Numbered from the stretch's first letter, positions 8,186 to 17,873 are shown. The stretch is DNA of 64,000 nt from Pseudonocardia autotrophica (GCF_000717175.1 NZ_JNYD01000020.1:39108-103107); one strand, 5' to 3'. Numbers and translations are program-made. Notes: generated by a model from the sequence alone, not told the origin.

Positions 8186-8860
8186 TCAGCACCACCACTT
8201 CCGCGCGCAGTAGCCGCCGGTCAGGAGACCGTCGGGGAGGCCCTGGTCACCCGGCGTCGGCCAGTCGACGTTGCCGTCGCCGTCCGACGAGTACGTCCCT
8301 GCCGGGCCGGGGGCCGGGGCCGCGCACACCTGTCCGCCGTAGTCCCGGCTCCGCAGCTCCGCGAGGTAGGCCGCAGGCGCGCCATGTCCGTCGTAGACGG
8401 TCGTGTGGTCGTAGATCACGGCGGACTCGGCGAAGTCGCCCCCGGGCGTCTCGACGTAGCGGAGGTCGTTGCCGTGCCGGTCCAGCTCGATGCCCGGCTC
8501 GCGGGTCAGGGTCACCTGCCGGCCCTCCAGCGTGCTCCTGGCGTGCCGGGTCGCCTCGTCACCGCCGTACGTGCCCGGCTCGCACGCGTCGATCCCGATG
8601 ACCTGGACCGTCCCGCCGTCCGACGTCCGGAACGTGTCGCCGTCGACGACGTGCGTCACCGTCACGGCGTCCCCGGCCGGTGCGGCCACTGTCGTGGGAG
8701 CCGCGGCGGCCGGAACCGCGGGCACGGACGACGAGGTAGCGGCCCTCGTCGAGGCCGACGACGGCGAGCGGTCCTCGGACGCCCCGGACAGGTCCGAGAT
8801 CGCCACGATCACGAAGACGCCGGCGGCGATCCCCGTCCACACCTTGTAGGCCTTGCGCAC
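8186..8860 (-). CDS. Secreted or anchored thermonuclease-like protein, probably catalytically altered
   Basis: The GTG at 8858-8860 gives 224 residues: a single N-terminal hydrophobic segment, a Ser/Ala/Pro-rich linker (about 25-65), and an SNase/TNase-type OB-fold with VVDGDTF and GIDACEPGT. In staphylococcal nuclease the catalytic arginines precede the GIDxxE box and lie in the DRYGR box; here the corresponding positions read VQVIGID and DRHGNDL, so both arginines appear replaced (Gln, Asn). The aspartates and the glutamate remain. It may therefore bind rather than cut nucleic acid. It is divergent from purL and upstream of the two CGWCG membrane proteins. Confidence 0.8.
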   Translation of the reverse strand: MRKAYKVWTGIAAGVFVIVAISDLSGASEDRSPSSASTRAATSSSVPAVPAAAAPTTVAAPAGDAVTVTHVVDGDTFRTSDGGTVQVIGIDACEPGTYGGDEATRHARSTLEGRQVTLTREPGIELDRHGNDLRYVETPGGDFAESAVIYDHTTVYDGHGAPAAYLAELRSRDYGGQVCAAPAPGPAGTYSSDGDGNVDWPTPGDQGLPDGLLTGGYCARKWWC

Positions 8861-8952
8861 GCACCCGTGTCGCGTCCCGGACGATCTTTGTGAGCGACGC
8901 TCGTCAGATCTGTTGAGACGGACGGCTCGCCGAACCAGTCCTCCGCGGCGTT

Positions 8953-8966
8953 TACGCTGGTACCCG
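8953..8966 (+). promoter_or_regulatory. Predicted leaderless promoter of purL (TACGCT-N7-GTG)
   Basis: TACGCT at 8953-8958 is followed by seven bases and the GTG start of purL at 8966, with no Shine-Dalgarno sequence between them. Hexamer and spacing are identical to those at purS, which fits coordinated leaderless expression of the two FGAM synthase loci. Confidence 0.65.
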
Positions 8967-11308
8967 TGACCGAGCTCGACGCCCGCACCGTCACCGACAT
9001 CCCGATCGACACCGTCGCGAACGCCGCGGCCTCGCCGGACCAGCCGCAGCCGTTCCGCGAGCTCGGCCTGAAGGACGACGAGTACGCCCGCATCCGCGAG
9101 ATCCTGGGCCGCCGGCCCACGGACGCCGAGCTGGCGATGTACTCGGTGATGTGGAGCGAGCACTGCTCCTACAAGTCCTCGAAGGTCCACCTGCGCTACT
9201 TCGGCGAGACCACGACGGCCGCCATGAAGGAGAAGATGCTCGCCGGCATCGGCGAGAACGCCGGCGTGGTCGACATCGGGGACGGCTGGGCCGTCACCTT
9301 CAAGGTCGAGTCGCACAACCACCCGTCGTACGTCGAGCCCTACCAGGGCGCGGCGACCGGCGTGGGCGGGATCGTCCGGGACATCATGGCGATGGGCGCG
9401 CGGCCGATCGCGGTCGGCGACCCGCTGCGCTTCGGCCCGGCCGACGCCCCGGACACCGCGCGGGTGCTGCCCGGCGTGGTCGCCGGCGTCGGCGGCTACG
9501 GCAACTGCCTGGGCCTGCCCAACGTCGGCGGCGAGGTCGTGTTCGACGCCAGCTACGCCGGCAACCCGCTGGTCAACGCCCTGTGCGTGGGCGCGATGCG
9601 CACCGAGGACCTCCACCTGGCCTTCGCCTCCGGAGCCGGCAACAAGATCATCTTGTTCGGCGCGCGGACCGGACTCGACGGCATCGGCGGCGTCTCGGTG
9701 CTGGCCAGCGAGACCTTCGGCGAGGGCACCGGCCGCAAGAAGCTGCCGAGCGTCCAGGTGGGCGACCCCTTCACCGAGAAGGTCCTCATCGAGTGCTGCC
9801 TGGAGCTGTTCCACGCCGGCCTGGTCGTGGGCATCCAGGACCTCGGCGGCGCCGGCCTCTCCTGCGCCACCTCCGAGCTGGCCAGCGCGGGCGACGGCGG
9901 CATGCACATCGACCTCGACGCCGTCCCGCTGCGCGCCACCGGCATGACCCCCGCCGAGATCCTCTCCAGCGAGTCGCAGGAGCGGATGTGCGCGGTCGTG
10001 GCGCCGGAGAACGTCGAGGCGTTCATGGCCGTCTGCCGCAAGTGGGACACGATCGCCACGGTGATCGGCGAGGTCACCGACGGGGACCGGCTGGTCATCG
10101 ACTTCCACGGGGAGACCGTGGTCGACGTGCCGCCGCGCACCGTCGCGCACGACGGCCCCGTCTACGAGCGGCCGGTCCTGCGGGGCAAGGGCCAGGACGA
10201 GCTGGCCGCGAACACCCCGGCCGCGCTGCCCCGGCCGAGCGCGCCGTCCGAGCTGCGCGCCGAGATCCTGCGCCTGGCCGCCTCGCCGAACCTGTGCAGC
10301 CGCGCCTGGGTCACCGACCAGTACGACCGGTACGTCCGCGGCAACACCGCCTCCGCGCAGCCGGCCGACGCCGGCGTGGTCCGGGTCGACGAGTCCACCG
10401 GCCGCGGGATCGCGGTCGCCACCGACTGCAACGCCCGGTTCGCGGCCCTGGACCCGTACGCCGGGGCGCAGCTCGCGCTGGCCGAGGCCTACCGCAACGT
10501 CGCGACCTCCGGCTCCGTGCCGCTCGCCGTGACCAACTGCCTGAACTTCGGCTCGCCCGAGGACCCGCACGTCATGTGGCAGTTCTCCGAGGCCGTCCGC
10601 GGCCTGGCGGACGGGTGCGCGCAGCTCGGCATCCCCGTGACCGGTGGAAACGTGAGCTTCTACAACCAGACCGGCACGCAGGCGATCCTGCCGACCCCGG
10701 TCGTCGGCGTGCTCGGCGTGATCGACGACGTGGCCGCCCGCATCCCGTCCGGATTCCGCCGCGAGGGCGACGTCGTCGTCCTGCTCGGGTCGACGGCGGA
10801 CGAGCTCGGCGGCAGCGAGTGGGCGCACGTGGTGCACGGGCACCTGGGCGGCGAGCCCCCGGCCGTCGACCTCGCGCACGAGCAGCGGCTCGCGCAGCTG
10901 CTGGTCGCGCAGGCCGGCGTGCTGACCGGCAGCCACGACCTGTCCGACGGCGGCCTGGCCCAGGCCCTGGTCGAGGCCACCCTGGTCGGCGGGCACGGCG
11001 CCGCCGTCGCGCTGCCGGCGGCGCTCGCGGTCGACCCGTTCGTGGCGCTGTTCTCCGAGAGCACCGGGCGGGTGCTGGTCACGGTCGCCCCCGAGGCGGC
11101 CGACGCGCTGCTCGCCGCGGCGGCGGAGGCGGGCGTCCCGGCCGAGCGGCTCGGCACGGTCGGCGCGGCCGAGTCGTCGGGGGCGGAGCTCGCGATCGAC
11201 GACCTCGCCGCCCTGCCGCTCGCCGAGCTGCGCGCGGCGTGGGAGGGCACCCTGCCGGCGCTGTTCGAGGCCGGCTTCGAGTCCCGGGCGGGCGCCGAGA
11301 CCCTGTGA
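8966..11308 (+). CDS. purL: Phosphoribosylformylglycinamidine synthase subunit PurL
   Basis: The 780-residue protein is the ATP-dependent synthetase of the PurSQL complex, converting FGAR to FGAM in the cytoplasm with ammonia from PurQ. It is of the small PurL type, without fused PurS and PurQ domains. Recognisable motifs include [12 protein letters not shown] near the N-terminus, the ATP/substrate segment [22 protein letters not shown], and the second-half repeat with NCLNFGSPE and GGNVSFYNQ. The GTG start follows the leaderless-type -10. The stop overlaps the start of the SCP-like gene by 4 bp. Confidence 0.97.
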   Translation: MTELDARTVTDIPIDTVANAAASPDQPQPFRELGLKDDEYARIREILGRRPTDAELAMYSVMWSEHCSYKSSKVHLRYFGETTTAAMKEKMLAGIGENAGVVDIGDGWAVTFKVESHNHPSYVEPYQGAATGVGGIVRDIMAMGARPIAVGDPLRFGPADAPDTARVLPGVVAGVGGYGNCLGLPNVGGEVVFDASYAGNPLVNALCVGAMRTEDLHLAFASGAGNKIILFGARTGLDGIGGVSVLASETFGEGTGRKKLPSVQVGDPFTEKVLIECCLELFHAGLVVGIQDLGGAGLSCATSELASAGDGGMHIDLDAVPLRATGMTPAEILSSESQERMCAVVAPENVEAFMAVCRKWDTIATVIGEVTDGDRLVIDFHGETVVDVPPRTVAHDGPVYERPVLRGKGQDELAANTPAALPRPSAPSELRAEILRLAASPNLCSRAWVTDQYDRYVRGNTASAQPADAGVVRVDESTGRGIAVATDCNARFAALDPYAGAQLALAEAYRNVATSGSVPLAVTNCLNFGSPEDPHVMWQFSEAVRGLADGCAQLGIPVTGGNVSFYNQTGTQAILPTPVVGVLGVIDDVAARIPSGFRREGDVVVLLGSTADELGGSEWAHVVHGHLGGEPPAVDLAHEQRLAQLLVAQAGVLTGSHDLSDGGLAQALVEATLVGGHGAAVALPAALAVDPFVALFSESTGRVLVTVAPEAADALLAAAAEAGVPAERLGTVGAAESSGAELAIDDLAALPLAELRAAWEGTLPALFEAGFESRAGAETL

Positions 11309-11643
11309 GCGAGCCGGACCTGCTCGACGCGTGGCTGGCCGGCGGGGCCGCCCCGCCACGCAGCGTGATCAAGGAGGCCGTCAAGGAGTCCCTGGCCGCG
11401 CTGGCCGAGCGGGCCCCCGGGCGGAGCGTGGAGGTGCGGATCCCGCCCTACGCCGCGGTCCAGTGCATCGAGGGGCCGCGGCACACCCGCGGCACCCCGC
11501 CGAACATCGTCGAGACGGACGCCCGGACCTGGCTCGCGCTCGCCACGGGCGGTCTGAACTGGACGGATGCGGTGAGATCGGGCACCGTGAGCGCCTCGGG
11601 GTCACGTGCCCCGGAGGTCGGGGCGCTGCTCCCGCTGCGCTGA
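11305..11643 (+). CDS. Sterol-carrier (SCP2-like) family protein
   Basis: The GTG at 11305 overlaps the purL stop (GTGA) and gives 112 residues. The sequence [30 protein letters not shown] matches in kind the small sterol-carrier-like protein found next to purL/purF in actinobacteria (Rv0807 in M. tuberculosis, from memory). Members share an SCP2-related alpha/beta fold thought to bind a hydrophobic or acidic ligand; no function is established. Its coupling to purL suggests a role linked to purine genes or simple co-expression. Confidence 0.8.
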   Translation: MSEPDLLDAWLAGGAAPPRSVIKEAVKESLAALAERAPGRSVEVRIPPYAAVQCIEGPRHTRGTPPNIVETDARTWLALATGGLNWTDAVRSGTVSASGSRAPEVGALLPLR

Positions 11644-11782
11644 GGACCACCGTCCGGGGCTCTCGTCGGGTCCCCGGAACGGGCGACGCCTGCACCGTAC
11701 TGGTGGCGAAACGGCGTCCCGAGGTCGAAGATTGCCCCGATCGGCACACGGACGGACCCGACGGGCGACGGGAGGTGGCTGC

Positions 11783-13996
11783 GTGGTGGCAGCGGGTAGC
11801 CTCCCAGGCCCCGACGATCTGCCGGCCGGACTGTTGCGGACGGCCGCGGCCGGCGCGATCGGCGGGCTCGACGGGATCCTCGGCGAGCAGCCGGGGCCCG
11901 AGGTCCGCTCGCTCGCGGAGCGCTGGGCCGAGCTGCTGCCGAACGCCGGGATCGAGGACGCCGGCGTGCTCGCGTCGTTCGTCACCCGGTTGGGGGCCGC
12001 GCTGCGGGCCGAGCCCTTCTGGCCGCTGGCCGTGCGGGGGATCGGGTCGGACCTGGCCGCGTCGGGCTTCTGCGGGGACCGCGCCGGCCTGGTCGGCGCC
12101 GCACCGGAGGACGTCCTGCCCGGCACGGTCCGGCTGCTGCGCGAGGCCGCGCCGGGGGCGCTGGGTCTGACCTCGCCGGGGGACCGGTATCGGCTGTCCC
12201 TCGCGCTCGACGAGCTGGCCGCCGGGTTCGCCGGCGCCCTGCGGTTCCGCGCCCACCAGGCGCAGGAGGACCTGATGCGGGCCACCCTGCGGGCCCGCCG
12301 CAACGTCGAGAAGGCGCTCGCGGAGAGCGAGGCGCACTACCGCACGATCTACACCCAGGGACCGGTCGGCATCGCGATCGCGACGCTGGAGGGCGAGGTC
12401 GTCGACCTCAACCCGGCCGCCTGCCGCATGCTCGGGATGCTCGAGCGCCCCACGCTCCCGCGCCCGGTCTCCGACTTCATCCACCCGGACGACTACGAGG
12501 CCTTCGACGCCGCCTACCGCCGCCTGGTGTCCGGCACGCCGGACACCGTGAGCATCGACGTCCGGTTCGCCGGGCCGACCCGGATGTACGTCTGGGGGCA
12601 CGTCACCGGCTCGCTGATCCGGGACGACACGGGCCGGCCGAGCCACCTCATCGGCGTCATCGAGGACGTCTCCGAGCGGTACCGGCTGCGGACGCGGCTC
12701 GTCGAGGCGTCGTCGCGCGACCGGCTCACCCGGCTGCCGAACCGGGACATCACCGAGGAGGCCGTGCAGCAGGCGTTCGCCGGCTCGGCGACCCGGGTGG
12801 GGCTGTGCGCGATCGACGTCGACGACTTCCGCCGGGTCAACGAGATCCACGGGCACGCCGTGGGCGACGAGCTGCTGGCCGCGCTGGCCGACCGGCTGCG
12901 CACCGCGGCCGGCCCGCACCTGGTCACCCGCACCGGCGGCGACGAGTTCGCCGTGCTGCTCACCGACCCCGAGGGCGTCGGCGAGGTGTCGGCGGTCGCC
13001 GACCGGCTGCTGCAGGCCCTCGCCGCGCCCTTCCACGTCTCGGGCCGGTGGATCGGGGTCACGGCCAGCATCGGCATCGCCGAGGGCGGCACCGACTCCG
13101 AGTGCCCGGCCGAGCTGCAGCGGGCCGCGGGTGTGGCGTTGTCCTGGGCGAAAGGTCAGGGCGGCGGCACGCGGGCGGTGTTCGACCCCGAGCGCGACGC
13201 CGGCGAGGCGGCCCGCTTCGAGTTGGTCGCGGCCCTGCGCGGCGCGGTCGAGCGGGACCAGTTCCGGCTGGCCTACCAGCCGCTGGTACGGCTGACGGAC
13301 CGCTCGGTGCGCGGCGTCGAGGCGCTGGTCCGGTGGGAGCACCCGGAGCAGGGGCTGCTCGGGCCCGGCCGGTTCATCGAGCTCGCCGAACGCAGCGGCG
13401 CGATCGTGCCGCTCGGCCGGTGGGTGCTGGGGGAGGCCTGCCGGGAGGCGGCGTCCTGGCAGGAGGAGCTCGGCGTCGACGCGCCGTACGTGAGCGTCAA
13501 CGTCTCGCCGGTGCAGCTGCCCGAGCCGGGGTTCGTCGAGGAGGTCGTCACCCTGCTGACCGAGACCGGGCTCGCCCCGGACCGGCTGCAGCTCGAGATC
13601 ACCGAGCAGGCGGTGCTGGGGGACGAGCCCGCCACGATGGACGCGCTGTCCGCGCTGCGTGCGGCGGGCGTGCGGCTCGCGCTCGACGACTTCGGCACCG
13701 GCTACTCCAGCCTCGCCTGGTTGCGCCGGCTGCCGGTGCACGCGCTGAAGATCGACGGCTCGTTCATCGACGGCCTCCGGCACGAGAGCCCGGACCCCGT
13801 GGACGAGAGCATCGTGGGCTCGTTGGTCGCGATGGCGCACGCGTTGGGCCTCGAGGTCACGGCCGAATGGGTGGAGACGGACGTGCAGGCGGAGCGGCTC
13901 CGGCGGCTCGGCTGCGACCTCGGCCAGGGCCGGTGGTTCGGTGACGCCGGTCCCGCCCGATGGGTTCCGGGCCTGCGGCGGCGTACCATCGAGTAG
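11783..13996 (+). CDS. PAS-GGDEF-EAL cyclic-di-GMP signalling protein
   Basis: The GTG at 11783 lies 7 bases after GGAGG and gives 737 residues. An N-terminal helical domain (about 1-175, with an actinobacterial sensor-like pattern) precedes a PAS domain (about 185-310), GGDEF (about 320-470, intact RTGGDEF) and EAL (about 485-730) with EALVRW, EITE, DDFGTGYSS and AEWVET. The usual RxxD inhibitory site before GGDEF is not evident. Both catalytic motifs look intact, so it could be a bifunctional diguanylate cyclase/phosphodiesterase, with direction set by the PAS input. It is cytoplasmic, with no TM segments. It interrupts the purL-purF interval. Confidence 0.93.
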   Translation: MVAAGSLPGPDDLPAGLLRTAAAGAIGGLDGILGEQPGPEVRSLAERWAELLPNAGIEDAGVLASFVTRLGAALRAEPFWPLAVRGIGSDLAASGFCGDRAGLVGAAPEDVLPGTVRLLREAAPGALGLTSPGDRYRLSLALDELAAGFAGALRFRAHQAQEDLMRATLRARRNVEKALAESEAHYRTIYTQGPVGIAIATLEGEVVDLNPAACRMLGMLERPTLPRPVSDFIHPDDYEAFDAAYRRLVSGTPDTVSIDVRFAGPTRMYVWGHVTGSLIRDDTGRPSHLIGVIEDVSERYRLRTRLVEASSRDRLTRLPNRDITEEAVQQAFAGSATRVGLCAIDVDDFRRVNEIHGHAVGDELLAALADRLRTAAGPHLVTRTGGDEFAVLLTDPEGVGEVSAVADRLLQALAAPFHVSGRWIGVTASIGIAEGGTDSECPAELQRAAGVALSWAKGQGGGTRAVFDPERDAGEAARFELVAALRGAVERDQFRLAYQPLVRLTDRSVRGVEALVRWEHPEQGLLGPGRFIELAERSGAIVPLGRWVLGEACREAASWQEELGVDAPYVSVNVSPVQLPEPGFVEEVVTLLTETGLAPDRLQLEITEQAVLGDEPATMDALSALRAAGVRLALDDFGTGYSSLAWLRRLPVHALKIDGSFIDGLRHESPDPVDESIVGSLVAMAHALGLEVTAEWVETDVQAERLRRLGCDLGQGRWFGDAGPARWVPGLRRRTIE

Positions 13997-14029
13997 CCGC
14001 CACCCCGAGTTCCCCGAGGAGCGAGTGCG

Positions 14030-15634
14030 TTGAGTTCCAGCCGGAACGAGACCCCCGTCCACTCCGACACCCCCTCCGACGAAGCCGACCCCTCGGTCGA
14101 CGACTCCCCCAAGGAGGAGTGCGGCGTCTTCGGCGTCTGGGCTCCCGGGGAGGACGTCGCCAAGCTGACCTACTACGGCCTCTACGCCCTGCAGCACCGC
14201 GGGCAGGAGGCCGCCGGCATCGCCGTCTCGGACGGCCGCCGGATGGTCGTCTTCAAGGACCTGGGCCTGGTCAGCCAGGTCTTCGACGAGCAGACGCTCT
14301 CGTCGTTGCGTGGGCACCTGGCCGTCGGCCACTGCCGCTACTCCACCACCGGGTCCACGACCTGGGAGAACGCGCAGCCGGTCTTCCGCACCACCGCCAC
14401 CGGGAGCGGCCTGGCCCTCGGGCACAACGGCAACCTGGTGAACACCGCGGAGCTGCGGGAGGAGGTCGGGAAGCTCCAGGACAAGGGCCGCGACTCCGGG
14501 GTGCAGGCCACCACGGACTCGGACCTGGTCGCCGAGCTGCTCGCCGCCACCGCCGCCGACACCGGCGTCGAGGAGGCCGCGATGCGGCTGCTGCCGCGCG
14601 TGCGCGGCGCCTTCTCCTTCGTCTTCGCCGACGAGAACACCCTCTACGCCGCCCGCGACCCGCACGGCGTCCGCCCGCTGGTCCTCGGCCGGCTGGAGCG
14701 GGGCTGGGTCGTCGCGAGCGAGACGGCCGCGCTGGACATCGTCGGCGCCTCGATGGTCCGCGAGGTCGAGCCGGGCGAGCTGCTCGCGATCGACGCGGAC
14801 GGCATGCGCAGCTCGCGCTTCGCCGCGCCGGAGCCCAAGGGCTGCGTCTTCGAGTACGTCTACCTGGCCCGTCCGGACACCTCGATCTCCGGGCGCTCGG
14901 TGCACGCCGCGCGCGTCGAGATCGGGCGCCGGCTTGCCCAGGAGGCCCCGGTCGAGGCCGACCTGGTGATCCCGGTCCCCGAGTCCGGCACCCCGGCCGC
15001 CATCGGCTACGCCCAGGGCTCGGGCATCCCCTACGGCCAGGGCCTGGTCAAGAACGCCTACGTGGGCCGGACCTTCATCCAGCCCTCGCAGACCATCCGC
15101 CAGCTCGGCATCCGGCTGAAGCTCAACCCGCTCCGGGACGTCATCCGGGGCAAGCGGCTGGTCGTGGTGGACGACTCGATCGTCCGCGGCAACACCCAGC
15201 GCGCGCTCGTCCGGATGCTGCGCGAGGCCGGGGCGCTCGAGGTGCACGTCCGGATCGCCTCGCCGCCCGTGCGTTGGCCCTGCTTCTACGGCATCGACTT
15301 CGCCAGCCGCGCGGAGCTCGTCGCGAGCGGGCTGGACACCGAGGGCGTGCGGCGCTCCATCGGGGCGGACACCCTCGCGTACGTGTCGGTGGACAACATG
15401 GTGGCCGCCAGCGAGCAGCCCCGCAGCCGGCTGTGCTGCGCCTGCTTCGACGGCGAGTACCCGATCCCGCTCCCCGAGGAGGCCCGGCTGGGCAAGCACC
15501 TCCTCGAGGCCCCCGCGCTCGACGCCGCGGGCGCGGCCTCCGGCGACCCCGGACCGCTGCGGGAGAACGCCCGGGACACCCCGGCGCCGCTGTCCGTCGG
15601 CTACGGTGCTGCGGAAGCCCTGAACAGGCCCTGA
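14030..15634 (+). CDS. purF: Amidophosphoribosyltransferase
   Basis: PurF transfers the glutamine amide to PRPP, the committed step of purine synthesis. The TTG at 14030, 8 bases after GAGGAG, gives 534 residues with a propeptide: the catalytic N-terminal cysteine is C31 in ECGVFGVWAPGEDVAKL. The PRPP-binding loop is VVVDDSIVRGNT. Cysteines in GCVFEYVYLA, PCFYGIDFA and CCACFDGEYP correspond to the four [4Fe-4S] ligands of the Bacillus-type oxygen-sensitive enzyme. A GC-rich hairpin separates it from purM. Confidence 0.96.
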   Translation: MSSSRNETPVHSDTPSDEADPSVDDSPKEECGVFGVWAPGEDVAKLTYYGLYALQHRGQEAAGIAVSDGRRMVVFKDLGLVSQVFDEQTLSSLRGHLAVGHCRYSTTGSTTWENAQPVFRTTATGSGLALGHNGNLVNTAELREEVGKLQDKGRDSGVQATTDSDLVAELLAATAADTGVEEAAMRLLPRVRGAFSFVFADENTLYAARDPHGVRPLVLGRLERGWVVASETAALDIVGASMVREVEPGELLAIDADGMRSSRFAAPEPKGCVFEYVYLARPDTSISGRSVHAARVEIGRRLAQEAPVEADLVIPVPESGTPAAIGYAQGSGIPYGQGLVKNAYVGRTFIQPSQTIRQLGIRLKLNPLRDVIRGKRLVVVDDSIVRGNTQRALVRMLREAGALEVHVRIASPPVRWPCFYGIDFASRAELVASGLDTEGVRRSIGADTLAYVSVDNMVAASEQPRSRLCCACFDGEYPIPLPEEARLGKHLLEAPALDAAGAASGDPGPLRENARDTPAPLSVGYGAAEALNRP

Positions 15635-15644
15635 GGCCTGTGCG

Positions 15645-15670
15645 GCCCGGCCCGCGACCGCGGGCCGGGC
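15645..15670 (+). terminator. GC-only hairpin between purF and purM
   Basis: Positions 15645-15654 pair with 15661-15670 (10 bp, all G/C) around a 6-base loop; two further pairs can form inside. It lies 11 bases after the purF stop and 86 bases before purM in the same direction. It could act as a partial terminator or attenuator, lowering purM relative to purF, or as an RNA-stability element. Confidence 0.6.
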
Positions 15671-15755
15671 GGCCGGGGCGGCGCACGCCCGCCGACCCGG
15701 CGGACGCGGGTGCCCCCGTGTCCGAGACCTCCCTCCAGGAACGAGAGCCCGACCC

Positions 15756-16859
15756 ATGCCGACCTCCCCGTCGACCCCCGAGCAGGACCCGCACGCCAGC
15801 TACGCCGCCGCGGGCGTGGACATCGAGGCGGGTGAGGAGGCCGTCGAGCAGCTCCGGCCGTACGCCGAGAAGGCCACGCGCCCGGAGGTCCTGGGCGGGA
15901 TCGGCGGGTTCGCCGGGCTGTTCGCGCCGAAGCTCGGCAAGTACACCGAGCCGGTGCTGGCCGCGTCCACGGACGGCGTGGGGACCAAGGTCGCCATCGC
16001 GCAGGCCATGGACAAGCACGACACCATCGGCCTCGACCTGGTCGCGATGGTGGTCGACGACCTCGTGGTCTGCGGCGCCGAGCCGCTGTTCCTGCAGGAC
16101 TACATCGCCGTCGGCAAGCTGGTGCCCACGCAGGTGGCGACGATCGTCAAGGGCATCGCCGAGGGCTGCCAGCAGGCGGGGTGCGCGCTGCTCGGCGGCG
16201 AGACGGCCGAGCACCCGGGCCTGATGGAGGCCGGCGGGTACGACCTGTCGGCCACCGGGATCGGGATCGTCGAGGCCGAGGCCATGCTGCGGCCCGAGCG
16301 GGTCCGCCCCGGGGACGTGCTGGTCGCGATGGAGTCCTCCGGCCTGCACTCCAACGGCTACTCGTTGGCCCGGCACGTGCTGCTCGACATCGCGCGCATG
16401 CCGCTCGACGGGCACGTCGAGGAGTTCGGCCACACCCTCGGCGAGGAGCTGCTGAACCCCACCCGCATCTACGCCCGGGACTGCCTGGCGCTGGCCGCGG
16501 AGACCGGGGTGCGGACGTTCGCGCACATCACCGGCGGCGGGCTGGCCCGCAACCTCGAGCGCGTGCTTCCCCAGGGCCTGGTGGCCGTCGCCGACCGCGG
16601 GTCCTGGACGCCGGACCAGGTGTTCAAGCTGATCCAGGGCCGCGGCCGGGTCGAGCGCGGCGAGATGGAGAAGACGTTCAACATGGGCGTCGGCATGGTG
16701 GCGGTCCTTCCGCCGGACGACGTCGACCGCGCCCTCGCCGTCCTCACCGCCCGGCACGTGCCGGCCTGGGTGCTCGGCGACGTCCGGCGCGCCGAGGGCG
16801 AGGCCTCGGGCGGGGTCGGGTCCCGGGTGCAGCTGGTGGGCGAGCACCCCCGCTTCTGA
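15756..16859 (+). CDS. purM: Phosphoribosylformylglycinamidine cyclo-ligase (AIR synthetase)
   Basis: PurM closes the imidazole ring of FGAM to AIR using ATP. The 367-residue protein is family length and shows ASYAAAGVDIEAG at the N-terminus, STDGVGTKV, the ATP-binding GGETAEHPG and the dimer/active-site segment HITGGGLARNLERVLP. Structurally it is related to PurL. The ATG is preceded by a GAGAG-type ribosome binding site. It is the last plus-strand purine gene and ends in a strong hairpin shared with the convergent NrtR-like gene. Confidence 0.97.
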   Translation: MPTSPSTPEQDPHASYAAAGVDIEAGEEAVEQLRPYAEKATRPEVLGGIGGFAGLFAPKLGKYTEPVLAASTDGVGTKVAIAQAMDKHDTIGLDLVAMVVDDLVVCGAEPLFLQDYIAVGKLVPTQVATIVKGIAEGCQQAGCALLGGETAEHPGLMEAGGYDLSATGIGIVEAEAMLRPERVRPGDVLVAMESSGLHSNGYSLARHVLLDIARMPLDGHVEEFGHTLGEELLNPTRIYARDCLALAAETGVRTFAHITGGGLARNLERVLPQGLVAVADRGSWTPDQVFKLIQGRGRVERGEMEKTFNMGVGMVAVLPPDDVDRALAVLTARHVPAWVLGDVRRAEGEASGGVGSRVQLVGEHPRF

Positions 16860-16866
16860 CCCGTGC

Positions 16867-16898
16867 GCGCGAACTGCCCCTAGAGCGGCAGTTCGCGC
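16867..16898. terminator. Bidirectional terminator purM / NrtR-like gene
   Basis: A 12-bp perfect inverted repeat (16867-16878 with 16887-16898) with an 8-base loop lies 7 bases after the purM stop and 25 bases from the end of the convergent gene at 16924. Confidence 0.8.
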
Positions 16899-16923
16899 TC
16901 ACGACCCCTCCTGAGCTGCTGGT

Positions 16924-17628
16924 TCAGGTGGTCGCGTGGGCCAGGGCGACGGGCTCCCGCAGCATCGGCGGGTGCAGCGCGGTGGCCGGGCCGCGGCGGA
17001 AGAGCTGCGGTGGCCGGCCGCGGCCCCCGGTGACCCGGGTGGCCGTCGGGATGAGGAAACCGGGCGTGGAGGTGACCTTGCGCTGGAAGTTGCGCGGGTC
17101 GATCTCGGTGCGCCACACGGCCTCGTAGACCCGGCGCAGGTCGGTCACGGTGAACTCCGGGGGGCAGAAGGCTGCGGCCAGCGTGGTGTACTCCAGCTTC
17201 GCCCGCGCCCGCTCCACACCGTCGGCGAGGATCGTGTCGTGGTCGAAGGCCAGCCCGTACACGTCCTCGACGGGCAGGAACGCCGCCGTCGGTCCGCCGG
17301 TGGGCTCGGGGTCCGGCACGTCCGGCAGCAGCGCCAGATAACCCATGCTGAGCACCCGCCCGCGGGGGTCCCGGTCCGGTGCCGCGTACCCGCCCAGCTG
17401 CTCGAGGTGCCCCTGCACCGCGCCCTGGGTGGCCGCCCCGGTCTGCGCGACCAGCTCCCGCGCGGCCGTGTCGCCGAGGTCCTCGTCCGCCCGGACGAAC
17501 CCGCCGGGCAGCGCCCAGTGGCTCTCGTAGGGCCGCTCCCCACGCCGGACGAGCAGCACGTTGAGCTGGTCGTGGCGCACGGTCAGCACCACCAGGTCGA
17601 CCGCCACCGCGAACAGGTTCCCGCGCAT
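16924..17628 (-). CDS. NrtR-type Nudix-domain transcriptional regulator with degenerate Nudix box
   Basis: The product is 234 residues. An N-terminal Nudix domain (about 10-150) contains GGFVRADEDLGDTAARELVAQTG; the box keeps the first Glu and the RE but has AQ where Nudix hydrolases have the metal-binding EE, so hydrolysis is unlikely. The C-terminal part (about 160-225) with YEAVWRTEIDPRNFQRKV is the winged-helix DNA-binding domain of NrtR-type regulators, which sense ADP-ribose or NAD metabolites. No NAD genes are in the window, so its regulon is unknown. The ATG follows GTGAGGG. A catalytically active Nudix hydrolase is the less likely alternative. Confidence 0.82.
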   Translation of the reverse strand: MRGNLFAVAVDLVVLTVRHDQLNVLLVRRGERPYESHWALPGGFVRADEDLGDTAARELVAQTGAATQGAVQGHLEQLGGYAAPDRDPRGRVLSMGYLALLPDVPDPEPTGGPTAAFLPVEDVYGLAFDHDTILADGVERARAKLEYTTLAAAFCPPEFTVTDLRRVYEAVWRTEIDPRNFQRKVTSTPGFLIPTATRVTGGRGRPPQLFRRGPATALHPPMLREPVALAHATT

Positions 17629-17873
17629 CCCTCACCGCCTTCTCGTCGGCGTGAGGCTATCGGGTGAAGATCGGTCGCCGCAGGGCGGGCGGTACGCCCG
17701 GTCGCCGGGTCGGCGGGCATCTCCGCAGGTGCGCTGACCTGCACAGGAGTCCGATGACGGCGCAGCGTGGCCGACGCCCGGGCGCGTCCTCCGCTCGGGA
17801 ACGATGGGGCGACCGTGGGAAGGCTCACGTCCCCGAGGGGCCGTGCGAGAGGCGCCACCGGCCCTGACGGACG

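Noticed and set aside
8968..11359. Upstream extension of the thermonuclease-like ORF antisense to purL
   Set aside because: The extension is low-complexity antisense sequence to purL. The real start is the GTG at 8860, just before the hydrophobic segment.
11381..15757. A 1458-codon minus-strand ORF antisense to the GGDEF-EAL and purF genes
   Set aside because: It is an antisense shadow created by high GC and codon bias. Its Arg/Gly/Ala-rich translation has no family motifs, and the plus strand carries clear genes throughout.
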